From NCBI RefSeq assembly GCF_027111295.1, contig NZ_CP114287.1, positions 4,030,001 to 4,094,000 on the forward strand: 64,000 bases of DNA, given 5' to 3'. Below are positions 24,678 to 32,441 of the stretch, in pieces (position 1 is the stretch's first letter; the number at the start of each line of letters is the position of its first letter). The notes below the pieces were generated by a model. It was not told the origin of the DNA. It did not search any database and saw nothing but the letters and a program-made list of their open reading frames with translations. This DNA is from Flavobacterium gelatinilyticum (GTDB taxonomy: Bacteria; Bacteroidota; Bacteroidia; Flavobacteriales; Flavobacteriaceae). Both the position numbers and the translations under genes were made by a program.

Positions 24678-24832
24678 TAAATTCCAAATTTTTTAAATTC
24701 CAAATTCCAAATCTTGAGAATAACTCTTAATCTTCTTAAACTCCAAATTCCAACTATTAAAATAATTTCAAAAATTAGTTCTTGAAATTTCTCTTTTAGT
24801 TGGAATTTGGAATTTAAAAAATTTGGAATTTA
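24678..24832. repeat. 33-bp perfect inverted repeat with 89-bp loop
   Basis: The arms at 24678-24710 and 24800-24832 are exact reverse complements built from AAATTCCAAATT units. One begins 3 bp upstream of the glycosyltransferase ATG and the other overlaps the methyltransferase stop. The loop also carries CTTCTTAAACTCCAAATTCC. Confidence 0.85.
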
Positions 24833-25360
24833 TTTTATTTTCTCTGCTGCAACAATATAATATCTTGGAGTGAAATATCGTAATAAAGGTCTTAATCCAA
24901 ACTTTTTAACCGGATGCGTAAATTGCAGGCGGTCGGTTATTTTCCAGCCTGTTTTTTCTAAAAGCCAGTCTAATTGCCAATCTTCAAATTCATGATAATG
25001 TCTGTCCCACATATCAGTTTTAGATCTGTATGCCGGTGAAAACCATAAACGCAGCGGAATTGAAATTAATATTTTGTCACATTTTACGTTTTGTAAAATA
25101 GTATATGGATTTAATAAATGTTCGAAAATTTCAAATGCAGTAAAAACAGTATATTCTTCTGTTTGCAAAGCAGTATGATCGTTGTCTAAATCTTCGCCTT
25201 TTGTATTTTTTACGGTATATCCATTTTCTTCCATTATTTTGGAGAAAGGATTTGGAACTCCAAAATCAAAAATGGTCTCTGATGTATTAACGTGCTTTTG
25301 TAAAAATTCTAAAGTAAGCCTGAATCTTTTATTCGGAAACGTTTTTTCGTACATAGTCAT
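24830..25360 (-). CDS. class I SAM-dependent methyltransferase
   Basis: The 176-residue product contains an early motif ETIFDFGVPNPFSKIMEENG (motif I, here with FGVPN in place of the canonical GxGxG), a Glu-Asp region GEDLDNDH, and FTAFEIFEHLLNP, typical of the methyltransferase type 11 group. The substrate is unknown. The neighbouring glycosyltransferase suggests a surface glycan or glycolipid. Motif I is weak, so the call rests on the whole pattern. Confidence 0.75.
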   Translation of the reverse strand: MTMYEKTFPNKRFRLTLEFLQKHVNTSETIFDFGVPNPFSKIMEENGYTVKNTKGEDLDNDHTALQTEEYTVFTAFEIFEHLLNPYTILQNVKCDKILISIPLRLWFSPAYRSKTDMWDRHYHEFEDWQLDWLLEKTGWKITDRLQFTHPVKKFGLRPLLRYFTPRYYIVAAEKIK

Positions 25361-25412
25361 TGCGAACGAATTAATCTCTCGTTCCTGATTTTAATTAGGT
25401 CGCAAATATACT

Positions 25413-25446
25413 AAAAAAGTCCGCACCTTTTGGTACGGACTTTTTT
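25413..25446. terminator. bidirectional terminator
   Basis: The stem AAAAAAGTCCG(C)ACC / GGTACGGACTTTTTT ends the minus-strand ketoacyl synthase unit. It is 48 bp past that stop. Confidence 0.85.
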
Positions 25447-25493
25447 AAAGTTTTCAGTCATAAGAAGCGGCATACTGCCACTGTTAACTGTGA

Positions 25494-26552
25494 CTAATAT
25501 CTGTAAACAAAAGCATTAATATTCATTCCGGCTCCAACCGAAGCAAAAATAACAACATCGCCTTTATTGATTTCGTGGTTCTCGATTTTCCCCTGTAAGA
25601 TTAAGTCAAATAGAGTAGGAACGGTTGCAACACTGCTGTTTCCTAAATCATGAATACTCATTGGCATAATATCTTTTGGAGGTGTTTTGTCATAAAGTTT
25701 ATAGAAACGTTCGATAATCGCTTCGTCCATTTTTTCGTTGGCCTGATGAATAAGGATTTTTTTAACCTCGCTGATATCAATACCGCTTTTATCTAAACAG
25801 CTTTTCATGGCACACGGAACATTGCTTAAAGCAAATTCGTAAATTTTACGTCCGTACATTTTGATGTACTTAATATCCGGATCCAATTCAGGATTGTATG
25901 ATTTTCCAAAGAAAAGGTAATTGGCTTCATCGTTTGCAAAAGTGGCACTTTCATAAGATAATAAACCTGTTTCATCTGTTGAGGCTTCTAAGATTGAAAC
26001 CCCGGCTCCATCAGAATAAATCATCGAATCGCGATCGTGATCATCGACTACCCTTGATAAGGTTTCAGCACCAATTACCATAACTCTTTTTGCCATTCCG
26101 GATTTGATGAAAGCATTAGCCTGTAAAACACCTTCGATCCAGCCCGGACATCCAAAAAGGATATCATAAGCGACACATTTAGGATTTTTGATTCCTAATT
26201 TATTTTTTACTCTCGTTGCTAAACTTGGTAAAATATCAGTTTGGTGCGTGCCGGTTTTTACATCGCCAAAGTTATGGGCGAAAATAATATAGTCTAAAGT
26301 TTCGGCATCGATTTGTGCGTCAGCGATTGCTTTTTGAGCTGCAAAAAAGGCTAAATCTGATGCATTGTATTGAGGTTCAGCATAACGGCGGTTTTGAATT
26401 CCGGTAATACCTTTAAATTTTTTAATAACAACTTCATTCGGATAACCAAAAGGAGTTCCATCCTCGTTTAAAAAAACATGTTTGTCAAAATCTGTGTTTT
26501 TAACTTCTAAATTAGGAATATAGCTCCCAATACCAATAAATTTTATTTTCAT
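25494..26552 (-). CDS. 3-oxoacyl-ACP synthase III family protein
   Basis: A thiolase-fold KAS III. The active Cys lies in VAYDILFGCPGWIEGVLQA (near 128), the His in KKILIHQANEKMDEAI (near 266) and the Asn in DLGNSSVATVPTL (near 297). At 352 residues it is a little longer than FabH. It condenses an acyl-CoA with malonyl-ACP or makes a related ketone. No other fatty-acid gene is adjacent, so it may act in secondary metabolism rather than in the main pathway. Confidence 0.9.
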   Translation of the reverse strand: MKIKFIGIGSYIPNLEVKNTDFDKHVFLNEDGTPFGYPNEVVIKKFKGITGIQNRRYAEPQYNASDLAFFAAQKAIADAQIDAETLDYIIFAHNFGDVKTGTHQTDILPSLATRVKNKLGIKNPKCVAYDILFGCPGWIEGVLQANAFIKSGMAKRVMVIGAETLSRVVDDHDRDSMIYSDGAGVSILEASTDETGLLSYESATFANDEANYLFFGKSYNPELDPDIKYIKMYGRKIYEFALSNVPCAMKSCLDKSGIDISEVKKILIHQANEKMDEAIIERFYKLYDKTPPKDIMPMSIHDLGNSSVATVPTLFDLILQGKIENHEINKGDVVIFASVGAGMNINAFVYRY

Positions 26553-26871
26553 TTTTGCCCGTAATTATCCGATAAATTTATTGCTAAAGTATAAATAAAA
26601 TTATGATAACTATCATAAAAAATACTATGCATGCATATAATTGTGAAATAATGATTTTTAGAATGATATATTGTTTATTTTTTAATGATTTTTTAATTTA
26701 ATTGAGATTTCAAACGATTGAGAAAGCGAGATAGAGTTTAAAAAAAAGTTTCAGGTTTCAAGCTGCCTGGACTTGTTTTGTGAACATGAAACTTAAAACC
26801 TGAAACAAAAAAACAAACCCGACAGATTTTGAAGATCTGTCGGGTTTAAGATATTTAGAGAAAACTAATTT
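26553..26871. other. intergenic gap with repeat and terminator
   Basis: The 319-bp gap has no gene. The right third holds an inverted repeat (TTTCAGGTTTCAAG at 26749-26762 facing TTAAAACCTGAAAC at 26793-26806) and the gcvP terminator. The rest is AT-rich with no clear structure. Confidence 0.7.
26815..26847. terminator. terminator after gcvP
   Basis: The stem AAACCCGACAGAT / ATCTGTCGGGTTT lies 25 bp past the gcvP stop on the minus strand. Confidence 0.85.
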
Positions 26872-29721
26872 TTAGTTTTCCATATAAGCTTCGATAGGCG
26901 CACAGCTGCAAACTAAATTTCTGTCACCGTAAGCATCGTCTACACGACGAACAGATGGCCAGAATTTATTTTCAGCAATATAGTCTAATGGATAAGCTGC
27001 TTTTTCTCTAGAGTAAGGGAAGTCCCAGTTATCAGTAGTTAACATTGCTAATGTATGAGGTGCATTTTTCAGTACATTATTTTTGTCATCAGCTGTTGCA
27101 GTTTCGATTTCTTTTCTGATTGAAATAAGCGCATCGCAAAAACGATCTAATTCTGCTAAATCTTCAGATTCTGTAGGCTCGATCATTAATGTTCCTGCTA
27201 CCGGGAAAGAAACTGTTGGAGCGTGGAAACCGTAATCCATTAAACGTTTAGCGATATCACCAACTTCGATTCCGTTTTCTTTAAAAGCACGACAATCTAA
27301 AATCATTTCGTGAGCTGCTCTTCCGCATTCTCCAGTATAAAGAATTGGGTAGTGACCTTCGAAACGAGATTTCATGTAGTTTGCATTCAAGATTGCGTGC
27401 TCAGTAGCGCTTTTTAATCCTTCAGCACCCATCATCGTGATGTAACCGTAAGAAATTAAACAAACTAAAGCAGATCCGTAAGGTGCAGATGAAATAGCAG
27501 TAATGGCCTGCTCACCGCCAACTCTTAAGATAGGGTTTGTTGGTAAAAACGGAACTAATTTTTCGTTCACACAAATTGGTCCAACTCCAGGACCGCCTCC
27601 ACCGTGAGGAATAGCGAATGTTTTGTGTAAGTTTAAGTGACAAACGTCAGCACCAATTGTAGCAGGATTTGTTAATCCAACTTGTGCGTTCATGTTTGCA
27701 CCGTCCATATATACTAATCCGCCGTTTTCGTGGATTAATTTTGTGATTTCGATAATTGAAGATTCGAAAACTCCGTGAGTAGATGGATACGTTACCATTA
27801 AACAAGATAAATCATCTTTGTGTTCAATCGCTTTTTCTCTTAAATCTTCTACGTCGATATTTCCTTCAGGAGTAGTTTTCGTAACAATGATTTTCATTCC
27901 CGCCATCGCAGCAGAAGCAGGGTTTGTTCCGTGAGCCGATGAAGGAATCAAGCATACATTACGGTGACCTTCGTTTCTTGACATGTGGTACGCACGAATC
28001 GCCATTAAACCAGCGTATTCTCCTTGTGCTCCAGAGTTTGGCTGTAAAGTTGTTCCGGCAAAACCAGTAATTACATTTAATTGCTCTTCTAATTTTTTAA
28101 GCATTGTGATGTAACCTTGAGCCTGCTCAACTGGTGCAAACGGGTGAATGCTGTTCCAGTTTGGCATTGATAAAGGCAGCATTTCAGAAGCAGCGTTTAA
28201 TTTCATTGTACAAGAACCTAATGAAATCATCGAGTGATTCAATGATAAATCTTTACGCTCTAATTTTTTGATGTAACGCATCAATTGGCTTTCTGAATGA
28301 TGATTGTTGAATACATCATGTGTTAAGAAAGAAGAAGTTCTTTCTAAAGAAGCTGGTAATTGACTAGCTTCAGTTAATTCAGAAACAGAAACTGTTTCTT
28401 TTCCTAAAGCTTCAGCAAAAATTGCTGCGATTTGGTTGATGTCTGAAATTGAAGTTGTTTCGTTTAACGAAATAGAAATCGTATCAGCATCAACATAGAA
28501 GAAGTTTACTTCGTTTTTCTCAGCAGCAGCTTTTACTTTTTGAGCATCTGCTTTTACCAAAATAGTGTCAAAGTAAGCCGAGTTAACTTGAGAAACTCCA
28601 ATTTTATTTAAAACCTCAGCAGTAGTAACCGCCGATGCGTGAACTTTGTTTGCAATATATTTTAATCCTTTTGGTCCGTGATAAACAGCGTACATTCCGG
28701 CCATAACCGCTAGTAAAACCTGAGCAGTACAAATGTTAGAAGTTGCTTTTTCACGTTTAATGTGCTGTTCACGAGTTCCTAAAGCCATACGTAAAGCGCG
28801 GTTTCCGTTTGCATCAACAGAAACTCCAATAATACGTCCTGGCATAGAACGCTTGTACTCATCTTTGGTTGCAAAGTAAGCAGCGTGAGGACCTCCGTAA
28901 CCCATTGGTACACCAAAACGCTGAGTAGTTCCAACCACAACAGCAGCTCCCATTTCTCCAGGAGAAGTTAAGGCCGCAAGTGATAAAATATCAGCAGCAA
29001 AAGCTACTTTAATTTCATTTTCTTTTGCTTTAGCAGTAAAAGCGCTGTAATCGTTTACCTGACCATATTTTCCAGGGTATTGTAAAATAGCTCCGAAGAA
29101 TTCATTTGAAAAATCAAATGTTTCGTGGTTTCCAACAACTAATTCAATTCCAATTGGAGTCGAACGTGTCTGCAGTACAGATAAAGTTTGTGGTAAGATT
29201 TCTTCAGAAACGAAGAATTTATGTGTATTGTTTTTCTTTTGATCGCGTGTACGAACATCAAATAATAACGCCATAGCTTCTGCAGCTGCAGTTCCTTCAT
29301 CTAATAAAGAGGCATTGGCAATTTCCATTCCGGTTAATTCGATAACTGTAGTCTGGAAATTCAAAATAGCTTCAAGACGACCTTGGGCAATTTCTGCCTG
29401 GTAAGGCGTGTAAGCTGTATACCATCCCGGGTTTTCAAAGATATTTCTTTGAATCGGAGCCGGAACAATGGTTGGATGATAACCCAAACCAATGTATGAT
29501 TTGAATACTTTATTTTTCTTTCCTAATTCCTGAATATGATTTGCAAATTCATACTCTGTCATCGCAGGATCTAAATTCAAAGGTGCTTTTAAACGAATAT
29601 CGTCCGGAAGGGTTTCATAAACAAGTCGCTCGATTGAGTCAACTCCAATAGTGTTCAGCATGTGCTGAAGATCAGTTTCTCTTGGACCAATGTGTCTTAA
29701 AGCAAAAGCATCTGTTTTCAT
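26872..29721 (-). CDS. gcvP: glycine dehydrogenase (decarboxylating), P protein
   Basis: The P protein decarboxylates glycine with PLP and passes the aminomethyl group to the H protein of the glycine cleavage system. The 949 residues cover both homologous halves in one chain. The PLP lysine lies in CHLNLHKTFAIPHGGGGPGVGP (near 700), and NTH-like blocks NSGAQGEYAGLMAI and SSAHGTNPASAAMAG are typical. The gene stands alone, as is common when gcvH and gcvT are elsewhere. A long palindrome lies in its 5' leader. Confidence 0.97.
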   Translation of the reverse strand: MKTDAFALRHIGPRETDLQHMLNTIGVDSIERLVYETLPDDIRLKAPLNLDPAMTEYEFANHIQELGKKNKVFKSYIGLGYHPTIVPAPIQRNIFENPGWYTAYTPYQAEIAQGRLEAILNFQTTVIELTGMEIANASLLDEGTAAAEAMALLFDVRTRDQKKNNTHKFFVSEEILPQTLSVLQTRSTPIGIELVVGNHETFDFSNEFFGAILQYPGKYGQVNDYSAFTAKAKENEIKVAFAADILSLAALTSPGEMGAAVVVGTTQRFGVPMGYGGPHAAYFATKDEYKRSMPGRIIGVSVDANGNRALRMALGTREQHIKREKATSNICTAQVLLAVMAGMYAVYHGPKGLKYIANKVHASAVTTAEVLNKIGVSQVNSAYFDTILVKADAQKVKAAAEKNEVNFFYVDADTISISLNETTSISDINQIAAIFAEALGKETVSVSELTEASQLPASLERTSSFLTHDVFNNHHSESQLMRYIKKLERKDLSLNHSMISLGSCTMKLNAASEMLPLSMPNWNSIHPFAPVEQAQGYITMLKKLEEQLNVITGFAGTTLQPNSGAQGEYAGLMAIRAYHMSRNEGHRNVCLIPSSAHGTNPASAAMAGMKIIVTKTTPEGNIDVEDLREKAIEHKDDLSCLMVTYPSTHGVFESSIIEITKLIHENGGLVYMDGANMNAQVGLTNPATIGADVCHLNLHKTFAIPHGGGGPGVGPICVNEKLVPFLPTNPILRVGGEQAITAISSAPYGSALVCLISYGYITMMGAEGLKSATEHAILNANYMKSRFEGHYPILYTGECGRAAHEMILDCRAFKENGIEVGDIAKRLMDYGFHAPTVSFPVAGTLMIEPTESEDLAELDRFCDALISIRKEIETATADDKNNVLKNAPHTLAMLTTDNWDFPYSREKAAYPLDYIAENKFWPSVRRVDDAYGDRNLVCSCAPIEAYMEN

Positions 29722-29747
29722 TTGTAGCTATCTGGTTTTTTAAATGG

Positions 29748-29784
29748 ATGTGATTTGTATAACGTTGTATAGTACGAATCACAT
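29748..29784 (-). promoter_or_regulatory. palindrome in the gcvP leader
   Basis: The arms ATGTGATT (29748-29755) and AATCACAT (29777-29784) are exact complements around a 21-nt centre. They lie 26 bp upstream of the gcvP start, between it and a possible -7 box TAATTTTG at 29823-29816. It could be an operator or an RNA hairpin. It does not resemble the glycine riboswitch core. Confidence 0.45.
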
Positions 29785-29887
29785 TTAAAAGTAAATGTGT
29801 TGTTTTTTTGTGGCGCAAAATTAAGTATTATTAATAATTTAATAGGTATTTTTAACTTCAATTTTTATCAAATTTCTAACTAAAGAG

Positions 29888-29915
29888 TTGATTTGTTAAT
29901 AAATGATTAGATTTG
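29888..29915 (+). promoter_or_regulatory. promoter of the UbiA-like gene
   Basis: TTG at 29888-29890 and TAGATTTG at 29908-29915 are 17 bp apart. Only 4 bp separate the -7 box from the ATG at 29920, so the transcript would be leaderless or nearly so. Confidence 0.6.
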
Positions 29916-29919
29916 AGGT

Positions 29920-30735
29920 ATGAAACTTCTAAAACAGCTATTTGATTTTTATTTAAACAGCAGCATTCACGTGGCTTTATCGTGTTATGCATTGGTACGG
30001 ATTACATTTCATGTGTTTCATATTCAGTATGATGAACCTATGGCGTTGTTTGTTTTTTTTGGGACAATTGTAGGATATAATTTCGTAAAATATGACGCAC
30101 TGGTTCGCGTAAAGAAAAATCCAATTGGAACTCAGCTAAAAATTATTGCTGTTTTGAGTTTTATTTCGGTCGTTTTGGTTGGGTATTATTTTTTTCATTT
30201 AAAAAGAATTACCCAAATCGTTTCCGTTGGAATTTTTGCCATAACCGCACTTTATACATTGCCATTTTTTCCGAATAGAAGAAATGCCAGAAACTGGGCC
30301 GGTGTAAAAATCTACATAGTAGCGCTCTGCTGGGTTGGCGCGACTTTGGTTTTGCCTTTAATTAATGCCGAAATTCCGTTTACAACCGATTTCTTTATCA
30401 AATGCATTCAGCGGTTTGTTTTAGTTTTTGTACTGATATTGGTTTTTGAAATTTTAGATTTAGCTAATGACGATCCGCATTTACAAACCGTTCCGCAGAC
30501 AATTGGAGTGAAGAAAACCAAACTTTTAGGATTTTTACTGCTGATTCCGTTTTGGTTTTTAGAAGTTTTTATATCAACATTTAATTATCATGATGCATTC
30601 ATTAACCTTATCATGGTTGTTATGCTGATGTTGTTTATCTTTTTCGCCAATCCCGCCCGTTCCAAATATTATACTTCTTTTTGGGTAGAAGCCGTACCGG
30701 TTTTTTGGTGGCTGATGATTGCTTTCCTGAAATAG
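29920..30735 (+). CDS. UbiA-like integral membrane protein
   Basis: The 271-residue product has about eight hydrophobic helices. The second aspartate-rich area (EILDLANDDPHLQTVPQTIGVKKTK) resembles the second conserved motif of UbiA prenyltransferases, while the first (NFVKYD) is reduced compared with the NDxxD of true UbiA. It may be a divergent prenyltransferase or a relative that lost activity. It is a single gene with its own promoter. Confidence 0.6.
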   Translation: MKLLKQLFDFYLNSSIHVALSCYALVRITFHVFHIQYDEPMALFVFFGTIVGYNFVKYDALVRVKKNPIGTQLKIIAVLSFISVVLVGYYFFHLKRITQIVSVGIFAITALYTLPFFPNRRNARNWAGVKIYIVALCWVGATLVLPLINAEIPFTTDFFIKCIQRFVLVFVLILVFEILDLANDDPHLQTVPQTIGVKKTKLLGFLLLIPFWFLEVFISTFNYHDAFINLIMVVMLMLFIFFANPARSKYYTSFWVEAVPVFWWLMIAFLK

Positions 30736-30861
30736 AAACAAGTCTTTTTCTGAAAAATCTGTTTTGGACCTTTTTTTCGAAAGAAAATGGGTTTCCATAT
30801 ATTTTCTAATGCACTAAACTTATATAAAGGTATTCTGCGGTAAGAAGCTTTTTGGCTTTTT

Positions 30862-30946
30862 ATGAACCTGTATAAGTATTTGATAACCAATAATCTCTAT
30901 TCTGCGGCATTTTTTGCAGTCCTCCTGCCGATGTATTATAATTTTG
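30862..30946 (+). promoter_or_regulatory. U1: triple 21-bp direct repeat promoter
   Basis: Repeats ATGAACCTG (30862), ATAACCAAT (30883) and GCGGCATTT (30904) are 21 bp apart. The box TAATTTTG starts at 30939, 35 bp after the last repeat start. This copy is the most divergent of five, yet keeps the exact spacing. It would drive the gene at 31143. Confidence 0.6.
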
Positions 30947-31025
30947 AAATGAAAAGAAAACAAGCCGACAGGTATTCTTTTCATTTTGTTTCATGTTATC
31001 GTTTTTTAAATTTCTGAGTACGAGG

Positions 31026-31120
31026 CCTGAGACAAGTCAAATTGAATTCAATCACGATGGGTACTGTATCGCTCAGGAAAGCGGCTGCGAAAACCGAAAA
31101 GCAGTAGATAAGAGTAGGTT
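31026..31120 (+). promoter_or_regulatory. E1: structured RNA leader
   Basis: A hairpin CCTGAG (31026-31031) / CTCAGG (31072-31077) precedes the shared core. The core has stem CTGC (31085-31088) / GCAG (31101-31104), loop AACC (31092-31095) able to pair with GGTT (31117-31120), and the conserved CCGAAAA and GAGTAGG. It ends 22 bp before the ATG at 31143. It resembles E2, E3 and E4. Confidence 0.6.
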
Positions 31121-31142
31121 ATAAATTTTAAAAATTAATATC

Positions 31143-31472
31143 ATGGCAATTCAAACAGTAGGAAAATTTAAATTAGACCAGCAGGGTGGTTATGTATGTA
31201 AGACAGAATTTGTTTATATGGATAATGAAGGACAGCTGCATACTTCGTCGCGAACAGGAGAAGAACTTTTAGGACAAACCTATGTAACAGATCCGGGAGA
31301 TCTAGGTGTACCAAGCGGTTCTACTTTATGGATGAAAATATGGGTAATGGCCGGACATGATAATCAGGCAAAACAAGCCTTTATTTATCAAAAAGGAAAC
31401 AGCTCTACTGCAGATTATACGTGCTCAGGAACAACCTTAGGAAACCATTTGGCATTAGAAGGGGTTTCTTAA
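31143..31472 (+). CDS. small protein, unrecognised, first gene of the U-regulon
   Basis: The 109-residue product has no signal peptide or membrane segment. It looks beta-rich (FVYMDNEGQLHTSSRTGEEL, STLWMKIWVMAGHDNQAK) with two cysteines at 19 and 94. I do not recognise a family. It is preceded by promoter U1 and leader E1 and followed by a strong terminator, so it is a one-gene unit. The shared leader ties it to the DUF1842 and DUF1843 genes. Confidence 0.7.
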   Translation: MAIQTVGKFKLDQQGGYVCKTEFVYMDNEGQLHTSSRTGEELLGQTYVTDPGDLGVPSGSTLWMKIWVMAGHDNQAKQAFIYQKGNSSTADYTCSGTTLGNHLALEGVS

Positions 31473-31499
31473 TGAGCTATATAATTCAGACAAAAAAAT

Positions 31500-31541
31500 G
31501 AACCACTCCTAAAAATTAAGTTTAAGAGTGGTTTTTTATTT
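31500..31541 (+). terminator. terminator of the U1 unit
   Basis: The stem ACCACTC / GAGTGGT, extended by AAACTT-like pairing, precedes TTTTTTATTT, 28 bp past the stop. Confidence 0.8.
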
Positions 31542-31573
31542 AATACCGGGGTTTTTACGGGTAAAAAAATCTA

Positions 31574-31659
31574 GTGTCATTCTTAACCTTATTTCATGTC
31601 AAAGAATCCTCATCTTATGACATTTTTTTTCTAAATCCTATAAATCTGCTATAGTTTTG
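31574..31659 (+). promoter_or_regulatory. U2: triple 21-bp direct repeat promoter
   Basis: Repeats GTGTCATT (31574), ATGTCAAAG (31596) and ATGACATTT (31617) have steps of 22 and 21 bp. TAGTTTTG starts at 31652, 35 bp after the last repeat start. No TTTG is found at the usual -33 position, which suggests dependence on an activator. Together with E2 it explains the 370-bp gap before the next gene. Confidence 0.7.
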
Positions 31660-31766
31660 ATGTAGATAAAATGAAGCTATTGAAACTATTAACGGCTGAT
31701 TTTTAGCTAAATAGTATTTTATAAGTCTTAATTTCCAAAAACAGTTAAAATACTCCCATCAAACAA

Positions 31767-31827
31767 GTGGAGCAGACCCCACGAAAAAAAACGAGGCGGT
31801 TCCGAAAAGCCATACGAGTAGGAAACC
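31767..31827 (+). promoter_or_regulatory. E2: structured RNA leader
   Basis: Hairpin GTGG (31767-31770) / CCAC (31779-31782) is followed by the core: stem GGC (31795-31797) / GCC (31809-31811) and loop TTCC (31800-31803) able to pair with GGAA (31821-31824). Conserved CCGAAAA and ACGAGTAGG are present. The AACC at the end is 15 bp from the ATG at 31843. Confidence 0.65.
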
Positions 31828-31842
31828 TTAAAACAAAAAGTT

Positions 31843-32250
31843 ATGTCAGATTTATTAGCAGGTGCCTATTTAGCAAAAGGCACAATCGGAAATGTAGGAA
31901 CACCAGGTGCTCCAGTTGCAACATTTAGTTTAGTAGTAGTACCGTCTCAGCATACTGTAACGGGTACAGTTGTAATTAAACAAGCGGTACAAGGTCCGGA
32001 CAGCCATATCGTGGTTCAGGTAAAAGGAAGAATTTATTCTACAGGATTTGGAAAATACACTCAGGTAGTAAGTTTTAATGGGCAATATGTACAATCTTTC
32101 CCACCGCCGGCAATTGGTTCTTTCTTAGCTGAATTTAGTGCTCATTTAGCTATTGATGGTGCATGGAACGGAACAGGAGGATTCTCTTACTATCAGCACC
32201 AAATCGAAAATGTGCCGGTTGCTTCGGCTAAGCAGTCAGAATTAGTATAA
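31843..32250 (+). CDS. DUF1842-like protein
   Basis: The 135-residue product begins MSDLLAGAYLAKGTIGNVGT and follows the DUF1842 pattern as I remember it: a soluble, beta-rich protein of about 130 residues with no known function. Residues 84-92 are QSFPPPAIG, a motif also present in the 218-residue product at 38973, suggesting related folds. There is no signal peptide. A terminator separates it from the larger gene at 32442, so much more of this small protein than of the larger one is likely made. Confidence 0.75.
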   Translation: MSDLLAGAYLAKGTIGNVGTPGAPVATFSLVVVPSQHTVTGTVVIKQAVQGPDSHIVVQVKGRIYSTGFGKYTQVVSFNGQYVQSFPPPAIGSFLAEFSAHLAIDGAWNGTGGFSYYQHQIENVPVASAKQSELV

Positions 32251-32329
32251 GTTGGTTATACTAAAATGTTACAAATAGGAATAATATGAATCAGCATATA
32301 TGTTCCTGACTTGAAAGAGTTACAATTTT

Positions 32330-32358
32330 AAGACCGCCTGATATGGCGGTCTTTTTTT
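32330..32358 (+). terminator. terminator or attenuator after the DUF1842 gene
   Basis: The stem AAGACCGCC / GGCGGTCTT with a T7 run lies between 32250 and the next plus-strand gene at 32442. No separate promoter of the U type follows, so the next gene may rely on read-through. Confidence 0.85.
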
Positions 32359-32441
32359 AGAATAAAACCTTTTTGCTCCCATCCATTATCAAAAAAAAAT
32401 AAAATTTTAGAAGAAATTCTAATTCACCAAAAACTAAAAAA

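Larger units (their letters stand above)
30736..31142. other. 407-bp intergenic gap holding promoter U1 and leader E1
   Basis: No protein gene is seen. The gap holds the first triple-repeat promoter (30862-30946) and the first structured leader (31026-31120). A pair of short palindromic tracts (30946-30992, GAAATGAAAAGAA / TTCTTTTCATTTTG) lies between them. Confidence 0.7.

Noticed and set aside
29722..29823. Glycine riboswitch before gcvP
   Set aside because: No tandem aptamer and no recognised core sequences in the roughly 100-nt leader.
30862..30946. CRISPR-like array from repeats at 21-bp steps
   Set aside because: The repeats are only about 7-9 bp, there are three, and they stand at a fixed distance from a promoter box. 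They are regulatory sites.
31767..31827. E leaders as a glutamine-type (glnA or downstream-peptide) riboswitch
   Set aside because: The GAGTAGG...AACC stretch looks superficially like GGAAGTAGG, but the defining three-way junction and paired flanks are absent.
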